Source: JAZKID01 sp963714065
GTDB taxonomy: Bacteria > Pseudomonadota > Alphaproteobacteria > Rhizobiales > UBA4765
NCBI GenBank assembly: GCA_963714065.1
Contig: OY970226.1
Span: 372,001 to 436,000 of the forward strand
Direction of reading: 5' to 3'
Length of the DNA stretch: 64,000 bases
Below are positions 1-8,544 of this stretch, in pieces. Both the position numbers and the translations under genes were made by a program. The first letter of the stretch is position 1. Each line of letters starts with the position of its first letter. The notes beneath the pieces are model-generated. The model was not told where the DNA came from. It was given only the letters and a program-made list of their open reading frames with translations, and searched no databases.

Positions 1-71
1 GTTTGCCTGTCGTCGAAGGACGCAAAAATATCGATGCGCCTTTCGAGCCAGCCGAGCAGCTTCGAAATCAT
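1..71 (-). CDS. Probable ABC transporter, N-terminus only (runs off the window)
   Basis: The minus strand opens with an ATG at 71 and stays open to the window edge for 23 codons (MISKLLGWLERRIDIFASFD...). An amphipathic start followed by a 'ERRID-F-SFDD' pattern resembles the first residues of fused permease-ATPase exporters, which often begin with a short helix and a 'RLIDPF' motif. This is a resemblance from memory over a very short stretch, so the family is only a suggestion. It is divergent from hemF, with about 177 bases between them that hold no other recognisable gene. Confidence 0.35.
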   Translation of the reverse strand, partial: MISKLLGWLERRIDIFASFDDRQ

Positions 72-248
72 TGCCGTTAACCTGTCCAAAAAACAAAAAA
101 CGCGCCGTTTTTCCGCGGCACGCGCAACATCGATAAAACATCCGATGAAGCCTTACAGAATATCAGCACTTGCGCGCAATCTCAAGCTTGCATGCGGCGC
201 AAAGCCGTATATTCAAGAATCATGTGGCAGATCGACAACAGGTAAGTT

Positions 249-1157
249 ATGGCAGCTCCGGCTCAGGAAAAAAACGGCGACGCGCTTGCGGAGAAAAAGC
301 GGCGCGCCTCTGCATGGTTCGCCGATCTGCAACGGCAGATCATAACCGTATTTGAAGCGCTGGAAGCCGAAGCCGAGCCGAAACTTTATGGCAAGAATGC
401 GGCGCATTTCATACGCACGCCATGGCAGCGCAAGGATCATACGGGCGATCTGGGCGGCGGTGGAACCACCGCGATCTTGCATGGGCGCCTGTTCGAAAAA
501 GCCGGCGTGCATTTTTCGGAAGTGTATGGAGAATTCGCGCCGGAGTTTCGTGCCGAGATTCCGGGCGGCAGCGACGATCCGCGTTTCTGGGCGGCAGGCG
601 TCTCCGTCATCGTGCATCCGCTGAACCCCCACATCCCCGCCGTGCATATGAATACGCGCATAGTGGCGACATCGAAACAATGGTTCGGCGGCGGGGCAGA
701 CCTCACGCCACTCCTGAATGCGCGCCGCACGCAGGACGACCCCGACACGCAGGCTTTTCATGCGGCAATGCGCAAGGCCTGCGAGGTGCATCCCATCGTC
801 GCCGATTACAAAGAATATAAAGAATGGTGCGACCGCTATTTTTACCTGAAACATCGCAACGAGCCGCGCGGTATTGGCGGCATATTTTTCGACAATCTGA
901 ATTCGGGCGCTTGGGAGCAGGATTTTGCCTTCGTGCGTGATGTGGGAACGGCATTCGCTGAAATTTATCCGGCGCTCGTGCGCGCCAACTGGCACAAGCC
1001 GTGGAACGATATGGAGCGAGACGAGCAACTTGTGCGGCGCGGCCGTTATGTGGAGTTCAACCTGCTTTACGATCGCGGCACGCTGTTCGGCCTGAAAACG
1101 GGCGGAAATATCGATGCCATCTTCTCTTCCCTGCCGCCGACCGTAAAGTGGCCGTAA
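249..1157 (+). CDS. hemF: Oxygen-dependent coproporphyrinogen III oxidase
   Basis: Converts coproporphyrinogen III to protoporphyrinogen IX in heme synthesis by two oxidative decarboxylations using O2; a soluble homodimer. The 302-residue length is normal for the family. The signature NPHIPAVHMNTR lies at residues 126-137 and WFGGGADLTP at 145-154, both lining the active site. The ATG at 249 is preceded by AGGTAAG, a plausible ribosome site. It is followed by an unrelated secreted-protein gene, so it is probably monocistronic. Heme made here would feed CtaA (14577), which fits an aerobic respirer. Confidence 0.95.
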   Translation: MAAPAQEKNGDALAEKKRRASAWFADLQRQIITVFEALEAEAEPKLYGKNAAHFIRTPWQRKDHTGDLGGGGTTAILHGRLFEKAGVHFSEVYGEFAPEFRAEIPGGSDDPRFWAAGVSVIVHPLNPHIPAVHMNTRIVATSKQWFGGGADLTPLLNARRTQDDPDTQAFHAAMRKACEVHPIVADYKEYKEWCDRYFYLKHRNEPRGIGGIFFDNLNSGAWEQDFAFVRDVGTAFAEIYPALVRANWHKPWNDMERDEQLVRRGRYVEFNLLYDRGTLFGLKTGGNIDAIFSSLPPTVKWP

Positions 1158-1303
1158 GAGCGCTCATAAATCCATCGCATTTTACATATTCAGGTTACCG
1201 GCAGGATGTGAGGGCGCGGCGCGCCGGAATGGTATAAAATCCGTTAAAGTTTTGAATATCTGTTTTTTGAAAATCGATTTGCACCATCTGAGTTGAATTT
1301 GAA

Positions 1304-2896
1304 ATGATACGGAAAAGCACAGTTTATATCGCTATTTTTGCCCTGCTGCTTTTGGGCACGACCTGCCTTGCGGGCCAGACTGGTACTAAGAAAGAATTCA
1401 AACTCGCCGCTCCTGCGGATACGGGCGCGATGGCGCCGCAAATACTTTACGAAAAGCCGAAAGACATTCTCGGCGAAAAGGAAAAATACGAGCGCGAGAT
1501 GATCGCCATGGGCCGCCGCATCGAGGAAGAAGCGGTTTCCGGTGCACCGGTCATGGTTAGCCTGAAAACCGGGCTTGAGCCTCCGAAGAGTTGTATGCCG
1601 GGTGAAGCGTGCGCAATCACGCTGACTGTCGAAAACAAGGGCAAGATTCCTGTTCTCAGTCCCATACTCGGTGCGGCAACGCTCGATATTCCCGGGAGCG
1701 CGGTCGCAACCACAAAGACGACAGGCTGGACCTGCGGCTTTTCCGAGCCGAAACTCGTCTGCGCCTCCACAGGCGTCGCCCTGCAACCTGGCGAAAAAGC
1801 TCGCTTCGTTGCGGAATGGATGCCGCCCGAAGTCAAAAGCAAGCAGAGCGTGAAGGCCTGTTTCTCCCTCGTCTGGCCCGCGCGCCCGAAGGACGGCGTT
1901 TATCGCGCCGACCAGATCGCGGCCGTGCAATATGCACTGACACGCGCCGGTTTCGAGACCGGCGGTATCGACGGACGCATTCACCCGAAAACCCTGCAGG
2001 CCATCCGCCTGTTCCGGCAAGTCGCCGGTATTCCCGGCCAGCCGCAGATCACGCCGGATCTTTTGCATAACCTGTTCGGCGATATCGGCTTGCTGTCGCA
2101 AGACGCCGATCCGTCCGACGATCAGGCCTGCGGCCAGCTCGATCTCATGCCGCGCGACAAGAAACAGGAATCGCCAAAAATCGCTACAGCACCTTTAGCT
2201 CCGACACCTACTGCTCCGGCTCCGGCCGCACCTGCCAAACCGGCAGCAGCCGATGACAAAAAAGGCGTGGTCGTCAAAAGCCAGGAAGTTTCTCCACCGG
2301 CAAAACCGAAAACCGAGGAGCGGCTTCCTGCTCTAGCACCGACACCTTCGACCGCAGTCAAGGCGCCCGAACCTGTCGTAAAAACGGTGACCCCGCCCGC
2401 AACGGCAAAAGTCGAGGAAAAGAAACCTGAGCAGAAAGCAAAACCGGTAGTTTCAGCACCTGCTCCTGCTCCCATAGCAAAACCCGCAACACCTGCGGCA
2501 ACACCGGCATCGGTACCGGCAAAGGCTGCGGCATCGGCGCCTGAAGCAAAGCTTGTCGCACCGCCAACAACGAGTGCCCCTGCTCGCCCCTCCGCACCTG
2601 TCGAAAAAGAACCCGTGCGTTTTGCGGAGTCGGAAAAAACCGTGGCAAGTTTCTCGCGCGAGGATCAGAACATTTATCGCCGCAGCGCCGAGGAAAGCCA
2701 GGATCCGCCGCTATATTATGTCATCGACCGTGGCCAGAACGAACAAGCAATGCCAATTGTTGCGGAACTGGTTTCGATGAAGCCCGGCAGACATCGTGCG
2801 CATGGTATGCACAACCCGATCGCGAACTGGAAGGGTCCTATTCCGACCGCTATCGAAATTCTCACCGGCCGGCCGAATAACAAAAAGAAGAAATAA
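1304..2896 (+). CDS. Secreted protein with peptidoglycan-binding domain and Pro/Ala-rich tail
   Basis: 530 residues. Residues 1-23 form a signal peptide ending CLAG. Residues about 80-185 contain four cysteines in a beta-rich stretch (CMPGEAC, WTCGF, LVCAS) that reads like an immunoglobulin-type fold. Residues about 202-258 match a PG_binding_1 domain (IAAVQYALTRAGF, GIDGRIHPKTLQAI). Residues about 280-440 are a low-complexity Pro/Ala/Lys linker, which explains the long open frames on the other strand. A final basic segment ends in KKKK. The likely role is as an envelope or periplasmic wall-associated protein; no enzyme domain is visible. Followed by a nested palindromic repeat. Confidence 0.75.
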   Translation: MIRKSTVYIAIFALLLLGTTCLAGQTGTKKEFKLAAPADTGAMAPQILYEKPKDILGEKEKYEREMIAMGRRIEEEAVSGAPVMVSLKTGLEPPKSCMPGEACAITLTVENKGKIPVLSPILGAATLDIPGSAVATTKTTGWTCGFSEPKLVCASTGVALQPGEKARFVAEWMPPEVKSKQSVKACFSLVWPARPKDGVYRADQIAAVQYALTRAGFETGGIDGRIHPKTLQAIRLFRQVAGIPGQPQITPDLLHNLFGDIGLLSQDADPSDDQACGQLDLMPRDKKQESPKIATAPLAPTPTAPAPAAPAKPAAADDKKGVVVKSQEVSPPAKPKTEERLPALAPTPSTAVKAPEPVVKTVTPPATAKVEEKKPEQKAKPVVSAPAPAPIAKPATPAATPASVPAKAAASAPEAKLVAPPTTSAPARPSAPVEKEPVRFAESEKTVASFSREDQNIYRRSAEESQDPPLYYVIDRGQNEQAMPIVAELVSMKPGRHRAHGMHNPIANWKGPIPTAIEILTGRPNNKKKK

Positions 2897-2903
2897 TAAA
2901 ATT

Positions 2904-3032
2904 GTCATCCTGAGCGAAGCGAAGGATCTTCTTGTATCGTCATCCTCGGGCTTGTCCCGAGGATCTCAAGATGCTCGCAACAAGTGCGAGCATGACGTGA
3001 GACTAAAGATTTTTCGCTGTGTTCAAAATGAC
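2904..3032. repeat. Nested palindromic repeat (family C)
   Basis: An outer inverted pair begins GTCATCCTGAGCGAAGCGAA and ends near AAAATGAC. Inside it, at 2938-2997, lies a second complete unit that starts CGTCATCCTCGGGCTTGTCC and ends GAGCATGACG. The inner unit closely resembles 14182-14243. The region separates two convergent genes and could also act as a bidirectional transcription stop. Confidence 0.7.
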
Positions 3033-3039
3033 AGTTATC

Positions 3040-3966
3040 TTAAGCTTCCAGCAGCGCCGGTTCCAGCTTGCGGCGGCGGCGCTGGCCGACCCATTCGTTC
3101 TGCACGAAATAGAGGCCCGCGCCGATGATCATGGCCGAGCCCGCAAGCGCATAGGCATCGGGAATATTTCTCCAGACGATAAAACCCGCAAGCAGCGACC
3201 ATAGCAGCGACGTATAACGGAACGGCGAAACCACGGCGGCGTTCGAATATCTGAATGCGAGGATGACACCATAATTCGCAATCGTCACCACGACGGCGGC
3301 AACGAACAGGCCGAGCCAGAGGGGGCCCGCAGAGAGAACATGCAGCGTCAACGGCGCTTTAGTCCAGGCGAAGGCGGCAAGGACTAGCCCGATCAGCATA
3401 TTGCTAATGCCGCCAGACAGGCAGACGATGACCGAGGACACATCCTTTTTGATCTTCCGCGTCAGCAGATCGCGTGTCGCCGTGATCAGTGCGGAAGCGA
3501 GCACTAAAAATGCATAGGCGGAGAAACTGGCCGTGCCGGGCTTCACGATCAGCAAAACACCGACAAAACCCGCGACGATGGCGGCGCCGCCGGCATAGGA
3601 CACTTTCTCTCCATATATAATGGCAGAACCCGTGACGATCAGCAGCGGCGTGATCAGGAAGACAGCGGCAATTTCGGCAATCGGCATATGCGGCAGCGCG
3701 GAAAAGAAAGCGACCGCCGACAGCGCCTCGAGCCCGGAGCGCAGCAAAACCCAACGATTGCGTATTTGCGCGAGCGAAGCCAGATGCCCGGCCGCGATCA
3801 CCCAAACAAACGACAGCGCGCAAACGAAAAGCCCGCGCAGCAGAAGGATCTGCGGGATGGTCAGCGTATCGGAGAAAAATTTGACCAGCGTATCGTTGGT
3901 GGTGGCGAGGCCCATGGCCACGCACATTAATATAATACCGGTCGTGTTCGATTTTGAATCAGTCAT
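3040..3966 (-). CDS. EamA/DMT-superfamily membrane transporter
   Basis: 308 residues with about ten hydrophobic segments, the usual ten-helix layout of two EamA repeats. The opening (GIILMCVAMGLATTNDTLVKF) matches the start of DMT exporters of the RhaT / S-adenosylmethionine-uptake type. Helices run from about residue 9 to 290, and the C-terminus is basic and cytoplasmic (GQRRRRKLE). The substrate cannot be read from the sequence. Convergent with 1304-2896 and separated by a repeat. Long open frames on the opposite strand are shadows. Confidence 0.85.
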   Translation of the reverse strand: MTDSKSNTTGIILMCVAMGLATTNDTLVKFFSDTLTIPQILLLRGLFVCALSFVWVIAAGHLASLAQIRNRWVLLRSGLEALSAVAFFSALPHMPIAEIAAVFLITPLLIVTGSAIIYGEKVSYAGGAAIVAGFVGVLLIVKPGTASFSAYAFLVLASALITATRDLLTRKIKKDVSSVIVCLSGGISNMLIGLVLAAFAWTKAPLTLHVLSAGPLWLGLFVAAVVVTIANYGVILAFRYSNAAVVSPFRYTSLLWSLLAGFIVWRNIPDAYALAGSAMIIGAGLYFVQNEWVGQRRRRKLEPALLEA

Positions 3967-4072
3967 CTGGGGTCCGCATCAGGGGAAACGATGCTTCTAC
4001 ATCCCAAGTGTTTACAGATTCTTTATGACGCGTCTGTGATGAAAAAAAGGCAGTGGATTTTTTTGCCCCCAA

Positions 4073-4160
4073 CCGCTCACCCCCGCGAAAGCGGGGGTCC
4101 ATGAAGTATGCCATGTGAGAGTTTTTTATGATGGATTCCCGCTTGCGCGGGAATGAGCGG
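4073..4160. repeat. Palindromic repeat (family A, simple form)
   Basis: Bounded by CCGCTCA and TGAGCGG. It holds two hairpins, CCCCCGCGAAAGCGGGGG at 4080-4097 and ATTCCCGCTTGCGCGGGAAT at 4135-4154, with GGTCCAT / ATGGAT flanks facing each other. This is the uninterrupted form of the element at 7689-7835 and 8545-8692. Confidence 0.85.
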
Positions 4161-4190
4161 AAAATTGATCTTTACGGAATTTTTTGTCCG

Positions 4191-5219
4191 CTACTGCACA
4201 ATCACCTTGGTGCCGACCTGCGTCCGCGAATAAAGGTCGATGACATCGGCGTTCACCATGCGGAAACAGCCGGAAGATACGGCATGGCCGATGGTTTCCG
4301 GCTCGTTCGAGCCGTGAATACGGTAAAGGGTGCCGCCAAGATACATGGCACGCGCGCCCAGCGGGTTTGCCGGCCCGCCCGGCATGAAGCGCGGCAGGTC
4401 CGGGCGTCTGGCGATCATCATGTCCGGCGGGCGCCAATCCGGCCATTCTTCCTTGCGCATGACGGATTTCACACCCATCCACGTAAACCCGGGCCGGCCG
4501 ACGCCGATGCCGTATTGGATAGCGCGATTGTCGCCGAGCACATAATAGAGATGCCGCACCTTGGTATCGATAATGATCGTGCCGGGCGCTTCCCTGGTTT
4601 CAAAAACGACTTCCTGGCGCGGAGCCGGGCGGGTTCCCTCATCCGTATCCAGCCAGTTGTCGATCGTCTCGTCCCATTCCTGATGGACGGTTGTGGTGGG
4701 ATCTGCCTGCGGTTGCGGCTCGGCCTCGATAGCCTGCTGCGGCATATCCGCCTCGGGCTGGAAGCTCGCTGGCTCGGCAAAGGTAGGAAAACGCGAAAAG
4801 CGCTCATCCTGGGGCTCGTCAGGAACAGAAGCCTGTTTGCTTTGTTTGGCAAGACGTTCCGCCTCGATCCTGGCGCGCCGCTGCTCTTCTTTGACAAGGC
4901 GCGCATCAAGGCGGGCCTGCTCCCTCGCTTGCTTCTCGGCCTCTTTCGCGGCACGGGCCTCGGCAAATGCCTGTTTTCTGGCCTCTTCCTTTTCGAGCCG
5001 CACCTGTGCCTGCAGGCGCCTTTGCTCTTCCCTCGCCTGCCTCACTTCAAGCCGTTTCTGCTGCAATTCGAGCTGCTGAAGCTGGCGTTTGCCGAGCTTG
5101 CTCTTTTTTTCCTCGAACTGACGCGTGGCGACGACCTCGTCGATAATACCGGCGCGCACAGCGGTTCCGGCCCCGATCAGGAGCAGGCAGGAAAAAACAA
5201 TGATAAGAGGACGGAACAT
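4191..5219 (-). CDS. Exported L,D-transpeptidase (YkuD/ErfK family) with coiled-coil N-terminus
   Basis: About 342 residues. A signal peptide covers roughly residues 1-24. Residues about 30-150 are a highly charged Glu/Lys/Arg/Ala/Gln coiled coil. The C-terminal third is a YkuD domain with the catalytic signature HGSNEPETIGHAVSSGCFRM, nucleophile Cys about residue 318. The family makes 3-3 peptidoglycan cross-links or attaches proteins to the wall from the periplasm. I chose the ATG at 5219 over a GTG nine bases upstream because it puts the signal peptide at the very N-terminus; neither has a good ribosome site. The long coiled coil is unusual and may span the periplasm or mediate oligomerisation. 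Confidence 0.88.
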   Translation of the reverse strand: MFRPLIIVFSCLLLIGAGTAVRAGIIDEVVATRQFEEKKSKLGKRQLQQLELQQKRLEVRQAREEQRRLQAQVRLEKEEARKQAFAEARAAKEAEKQAREQARLDARLVKEEQRRARIEAERLAKQSKQASVPDEPQDERFSRFPTFAEPASFQPEADMPQQAIEAEPQPQADPTTTVHQEWDETIDNWLDTDEGTRPAPRQEVVFETREAPGTIIIDTKVRHLYYVLGDNRAIQYGIGVGRPGFTWMGVKSVMRKEEWPDWRPPDMMIARRPDLPRFMPGGPANPLGARAMYLGGTLYRIHGSNEPETIGHAVSSGCFRMVNADVIDLYSRTQVGTKVIVQ

Positions 5220-5368
5220 GGGGATCACGATGTGAAGAGGTTAGGACTGCACTAACGACATAATTTCAGTTTCGTCATTAAGAAATGACAGGATTACAGG
5301 CCTGCGGGCATAAAACAAAAACCCTGTTGCAGGTAAGCAACAGGGTTGGAATTATGCGGGTTTGAAAG

Positions 5369-6919
5369 CTATTTTTTTGCCAGATGGGCAGGCTCGGACG
5401 ACACCGAAACTACTTTATAAGTCTGGTTATATTCGGCGGCCAGTATCTTTTCCCAGCCTATCGAGTTGCCCTTCTTACCGGCCTTTTTCTTGGCCAAAGA
5501 TAAGAGTTGCGCATCGATATCCCCGACGCTGACCGAATTGGGATCGTTCTTGGCATCTTCTTTATCGGCTTTGGCAAGCTCTCTGAAATCGCCCTTGTCT
5601 GAGATTCTTACCTTTGTGGTTTCTTTCGTACCATCTCTATTACGTTTGGTCTCGGTCCTGACCAGAGACTCGTTGATAAATTGCGCAAGCGCTTCTTTAT
5701 CGACGACATCCTTTTGCACAACCTCACCGTTTTCGACCACATTGATCTTGACGACAACGGGCTTGCCTTCTTTCGTCTGAGCATGTTTGAGCGCGTTGAC
5801 GATATGAGCTTCGTCATTGCTTTCGAGAGGTTTGCCGCCAAATGTCAGATGATCCAGCATCGCATCGCCTATAGGCGAGCCTCGCGGCATAAGCTTATTG
5901 GCGATATTGCCGAGAAATTTCTTTTCCAGAAAATCGCTTTCCTTCAGCAGTAAATAGGCGCCATGCGGCGTCATATAAGTTGTCTCTTTCGCACTTGCTA
6001 TAAGTTTTTTATTCGTCTCGTCTTTATATTCGCCACGCGCTTTCGTAATGGCTGCGGCCAAATCTCCTGCTTTAAGCTCCACCTTACCGTCGAACTGCTT
6101 CTTGACCTTGGCCAGCACAGCTTCCTGCTCCGGTTTGTCGGTTATAGCTTTATATTCGGCACTCTCAGTGATGGTTTTGACTAACGCTTTTTCATTCTCA
6201 CCCTTAGCCTTTTCCACATCAGCCTTGTATTCGCCGCGCGCTTTTGTAACCGCAGCGGCCACATCTCCTACTGCAGGATCCTGGCCTTCAAACTTCTTCT
6301 TGACGCTAGCCAACACAGCTTCCTGTTCCGGCTTGCTGTCTATAGCTTTATATTCGGCACTATCAGTGACAGTTTTGACTAATGCTTTTTCTTTTTCTAC
6401 CTTGGCCTTTTCCAATCCAGCCTTGTATTCGCCACGCGCACTTGTCACCGCGGCGGTCACTTCTTCTGACTTATACTCTTTGCCGTCAAACTGCTTCTTG
6501 ACCTTGGCCAGCACAGCTTTCTGCTCAGGCTCATCGGTGATAGCTTTATATTCTTTGCTATCTTTGATTAGCTTTGTCAGATCCTCATCTTTTTGTTTGG
6601 TTTCCTGTTTAGCTACGGCAGCTTTATCAACATAACCTAATCCTTTTAGAATTTGAGCGGTATCGCTTGAATCTCCAAGAGTATTAAGCCATTTGATAAT
6701 TTCGCCGTTCGTCAAGCCATTATGGTTCGTATCCATTGCAAGAAGGGCTTGTTTTTCCTCGTTTGAGATTTGAAGACCTTTTATTTGATCGACGGTCAGG
6801 CGCGTCCATGTTTTTTCAGCAGCACCGCCCAGTTCCCGGAGAAACTTATTACGGGCCTGCAGCGTGTCCAGCTTGCCTCCCGCCGCGGTAAGTGCGTTCT
6901 GAATAAGGTCGTTCATCAT
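5369..6919 (-). CDS. Orphan cytosolic protein with three 66-residue tandem repeats and an EF-hand-like loop
   Basis: 516 residues, no signal peptide and no membrane segment. Residues 63-74 (DTNHNGLTNGEI) resemble an EF-hand calcium loop but are one residue short between the Gly and the hydrophobic position. Three tandem repeats of about 66 residues start near 120, 186 and 252, each containing SxEYKAI...PEQ.AVLA.VKK.F.G and ending ARGEYK. The period in DNA is about 198 bases. The rest is Lys/Glu-rich and helical. The start is supported by GGAG just before the ATG at 6919. I do not recognise a family. It is flanked by the L,D-transpeptidase and a long AT-rich gap. Confidence 0.7.
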   Translation of the reverse strand: MMNDLIQNALTAAGGKLDTLQARNKFLRELGGAAEKTWTRLTVDQIKGLQISNEEKQALLAMDTNHNGLTNGEIIKWLNTLGDSSDTAQILKGLGYVDKAAVAKQETKQKDEDLTKLIKDSKEYKAITDEPEQKAVLAKVKKQFDGKEYKSEEVTAAVTSARGEYKAGLEKAKVEKEKALVKTVTDSAEYKAIDSKPEQEAVLASVKKKFEGQDPAVGDVAAAVTKARGEYKADVEKAKGENEKALVKTITESAEYKAITDKPEQEAVLAKVKKQFDGKVELKAGDLAAAITKARGEYKDETNKKLIASAKETTYMTPHGAYLLLKESDFLEKKFLGNIANKLMPRGSPIGDAMLDHLTFGGKPLESNDEAHIVNALKHAQTKEGKPVVVKINVVENGEVVQKDVVDKEALAQFINESLVRTETKRNRDGTKETTKVRISDKGDFRELAKADKEDAKNDPNSVSVGDIDAQLLSLAKKKAGKKGNSIGWEKILAAEYNQTYKVVSVSSEPAHLAKK

Positions 6920-7247
6920 TTACTCCATCAATAAAATCAATATTCACGCCCATTCCGGGCTTATCTTGAGTAAATAATAGATGAACTGCACAATAAATCC
7001 AGTTAATCATATGTTTATGCTGAATATGTTCAATATTGATCGAAGTTTATACTTAACTTGTCTTAATTTACGGCAAGTCTCGGCGGCGCTTTGGCTTTTC
7101 ACTTTTTTCGCCTGATGATTACAACGGGCACAGCAAAAGGGATGATGCCCAAAAGCGTTACGAATTAAGGTTGAGGCAAAGATAATTTTATATCATCGCT
7201 CGATTTTTTTTAATTGCATCAGCTCCATGCAAAGCGAAATCGTTTTG
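6920..7247. other. AT-rich intergenic region
   Basis: About 330 bases, clearly more AT-rich than the neighbouring genes, with no supported ORF. It must hold the promoter of the minus-strand repeat protein, but no convincing -35/-10 pair was picked out. It ends where the inverted-repeat element at 7248 begins. Confidence 0.5.
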
Positions 7248-7443
7248 CCGTCATTCCCGCGAAAGCGGGAATCCAGATATAAAGAAGTTACATTCTGCTT
7301 CGCAAAGCGAAGGCAAAAGTTGTAATTTTAGCCACAAGACAAAGGCGAAAGCCAAGGATGTCTTACTATTGCAGAACAAGGGTCTTTACCTTGCGGTTTA
7401 GAATAACATTATTTCTGGATTCCCGCTTTCGCGGGAATGACGG
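7248..7443. repeat. 196-bp element with perfect 30-bp terminal inverted repeats
   Basis: Positions 7248-7277 and 7414-7443 are exact reverse complements, starting CCGTCATTCCCGCGAAAGCG. Each arm is itself a small hairpin. The 136-base interior is AT-rich with no ORF. The form is that of a MITE or of two REP units in inverted orientation. It lies 33 bases upstream of tRNA-Val. Confidence 0.85.
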
Positions 7444-7476
7444 AAATGATAACGATTTAATTTACTCTTATGGTCA

Positions 7477-7551
7477 GGGCGCGTAGCTCAGCGGTAGAGC
7501 ACTCCGTTCACATCGGAGTGGTCACAGGTTCGATCCCTGTCGCGCCCACCA
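7477..7551 (+). tRNA. tRNA-Val (anticodon CAC)
   Basis: Acceptor GGGCGCG pairs with CGCGCCC, and the D-arm TAGCTCAGCGGTAGAGC is standard. The anticodon stem CTCCG/CGGAG encloses loop TTCACAT, and the T-arm contains GGTTCGATCC. An encoded CCA ends at 7551. All stems pair fully. It reads GUG codons. A repeat starts directly after the CCA. Confidence 0.95.
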
Positions 7552-7650
7552 GCCTTCGCCTGCTTCGCAGGCTACGGCTTTGGCAAGCCCTGGTTAATGC
7601 GAAGGCTGTCACGCCATAGCCCGAAGGGCGACGGCGGACGTGACCGAACC
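7552..7650. repeat. tRNA-adjacent repeat (family E), copy 1
   Basis: Begins immediately after the tRNA-Val CCA with GCCTTCGCCTGCTTCGCAGG, then CTACGGCTTTGGCAAGCC, GGCTGTCACGCC and GACGGCGGAC. The same order of motifs follows tRNA-Thr at 39740-39851 and, in shorter form, tRNA-Tyr at 37196-37261. No coding function is visible; the open frame across it is a tRNA shadow. Confidence 0.7.
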
Positions 7651-7688
7651 CGTGATTTTTTATCATTCGCGCTGCGCGTTTACCCTTT

Positions 7689-7835
7689 CCGCTCACCCCC
7701 GCGAAAGCGGGGGTCCATGAAGGCTACTATCTGATTTTTTTATAATGGATTCCCACACCCACAACTCGGATATATCCGAGTTGTGCATTAGAAATGTTCA
7801 TATCGGGCAAGCCCGATATTAATGGGAATGAGCGG
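7689..7835. repeat. Composite palindromic repeat (family A with nested hairpins)
   Basis: Outer ends CCGCTCA and TGAGCGG as in 4073-4160. The second half is interrupted by a perfect palindrome containing AACTCGGATATATCCGAGTT (7763-7782) and another, ATATCGGGCAAGCCCGATAT (7800-7819). Its last bases encode the C-terminal residues and the stop codon of the gph gene on the minus strand. Confidence 0.85.
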
Positions 7836-8505
7836 TTAGATTCAAACTCTCAATTGCCGGCCACAGCTCGCTCCATTCCGAAATCACCGCGTCGGCACCG
7901 AGTTCGCGCGCGGGCACGGAAGTATAGCCGAAATCGACAAGAATAATCGGCACGCCCGCAGCCCGCGCGGTGTCGACATCGGTCTTGCTGTCGCCGATGG
8001 TGACCGTGTGCCGCATATCGCCGCCGCATTCCGAAACCGCGACTTCCATCATGCGCGGGTCGGGCTTGGAAAAAGGCAATTCGCCGCTGCCGATAATGGC
8101 ATGGAAATAGCGCTCGGCATCGAGCGCGCGCAACAGCTGGTTGGCAAGCGGCGTGCGCTTGTTGGTGCACACGCCGAGCCGGAATCCTTTTTTGAGAAAA
8201 CCGCTCAGGATGTCGCGCAGTTCGGGCCGCATCACGCTGTGATCTGCGATATGCTCGCTGTAATATTTGATGAAATGCTCGGTCAGCAGCGCAAGCCGCG
8301 TGTCGTCATAGGTGCGGCCGCAAAGCTGCAGCCCCTTTTCGATCAGGGCGCGCGCGCCATGGCCGATCAGCGGCCGCGCCGTTTCCATGGATACTGCGGG
8401 ACATTTTTCGGCAGAGAGGATGACATTCAACGTTGCGACAAGATCGCCGGCCGTGTCGACCAGCGTGCCGTCGAGGTCGAAGATAATCGTCAGCGGTGGC
8501 GACAT
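7819..8505 (-). CDS. gph: Phosphoglycolate phosphatase-like HAD hydrolase
   Basis: 228 residues. HAD motif I, IIFDLDGTLVDTAGD, is at residues about 6-20. Motif II is in VCTNKR, and the motif III/IV region is KPDPRMMEVAV and TIGDSKTDVDTARAAG. The cap helices between I and II are typical of phosphoglycolate phosphatase, which removes 2-phosphoglycolate. The frame stays open to 8619, but that extension reads into a repeat. The ATG at 8505 puts motif I at the normal position and is preferred. The final residues TAHSH and the stop are supplied by the repeat at 7689-7835, so the original C-terminus was probably different. Confidence 0.85.
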   Translation of the reverse strand: MSPPLTIIFDLDGTLVDTAGDLVATLNVILSAEKCPAVSMETARPLIGHGARALIEKGLQLCGRTYDDTRLALLTEHFIKYYSEHIADHSVMRPELRDILSGFLKKGFRLGVCTNKRTPLANQLLRALDAERYFHAIIGSGELPFSKPDPRMMEVAVSECGGDMRHTVTIGDSKTDVDTARAAGVPIILVDFGYTSVPARELGADAVISEWSELWPAIESLNLTAHSH

Positions 8506-8544
8506 GGTTTTGTAATGTAATCCCCTATCGTTCAAAAACTTATT

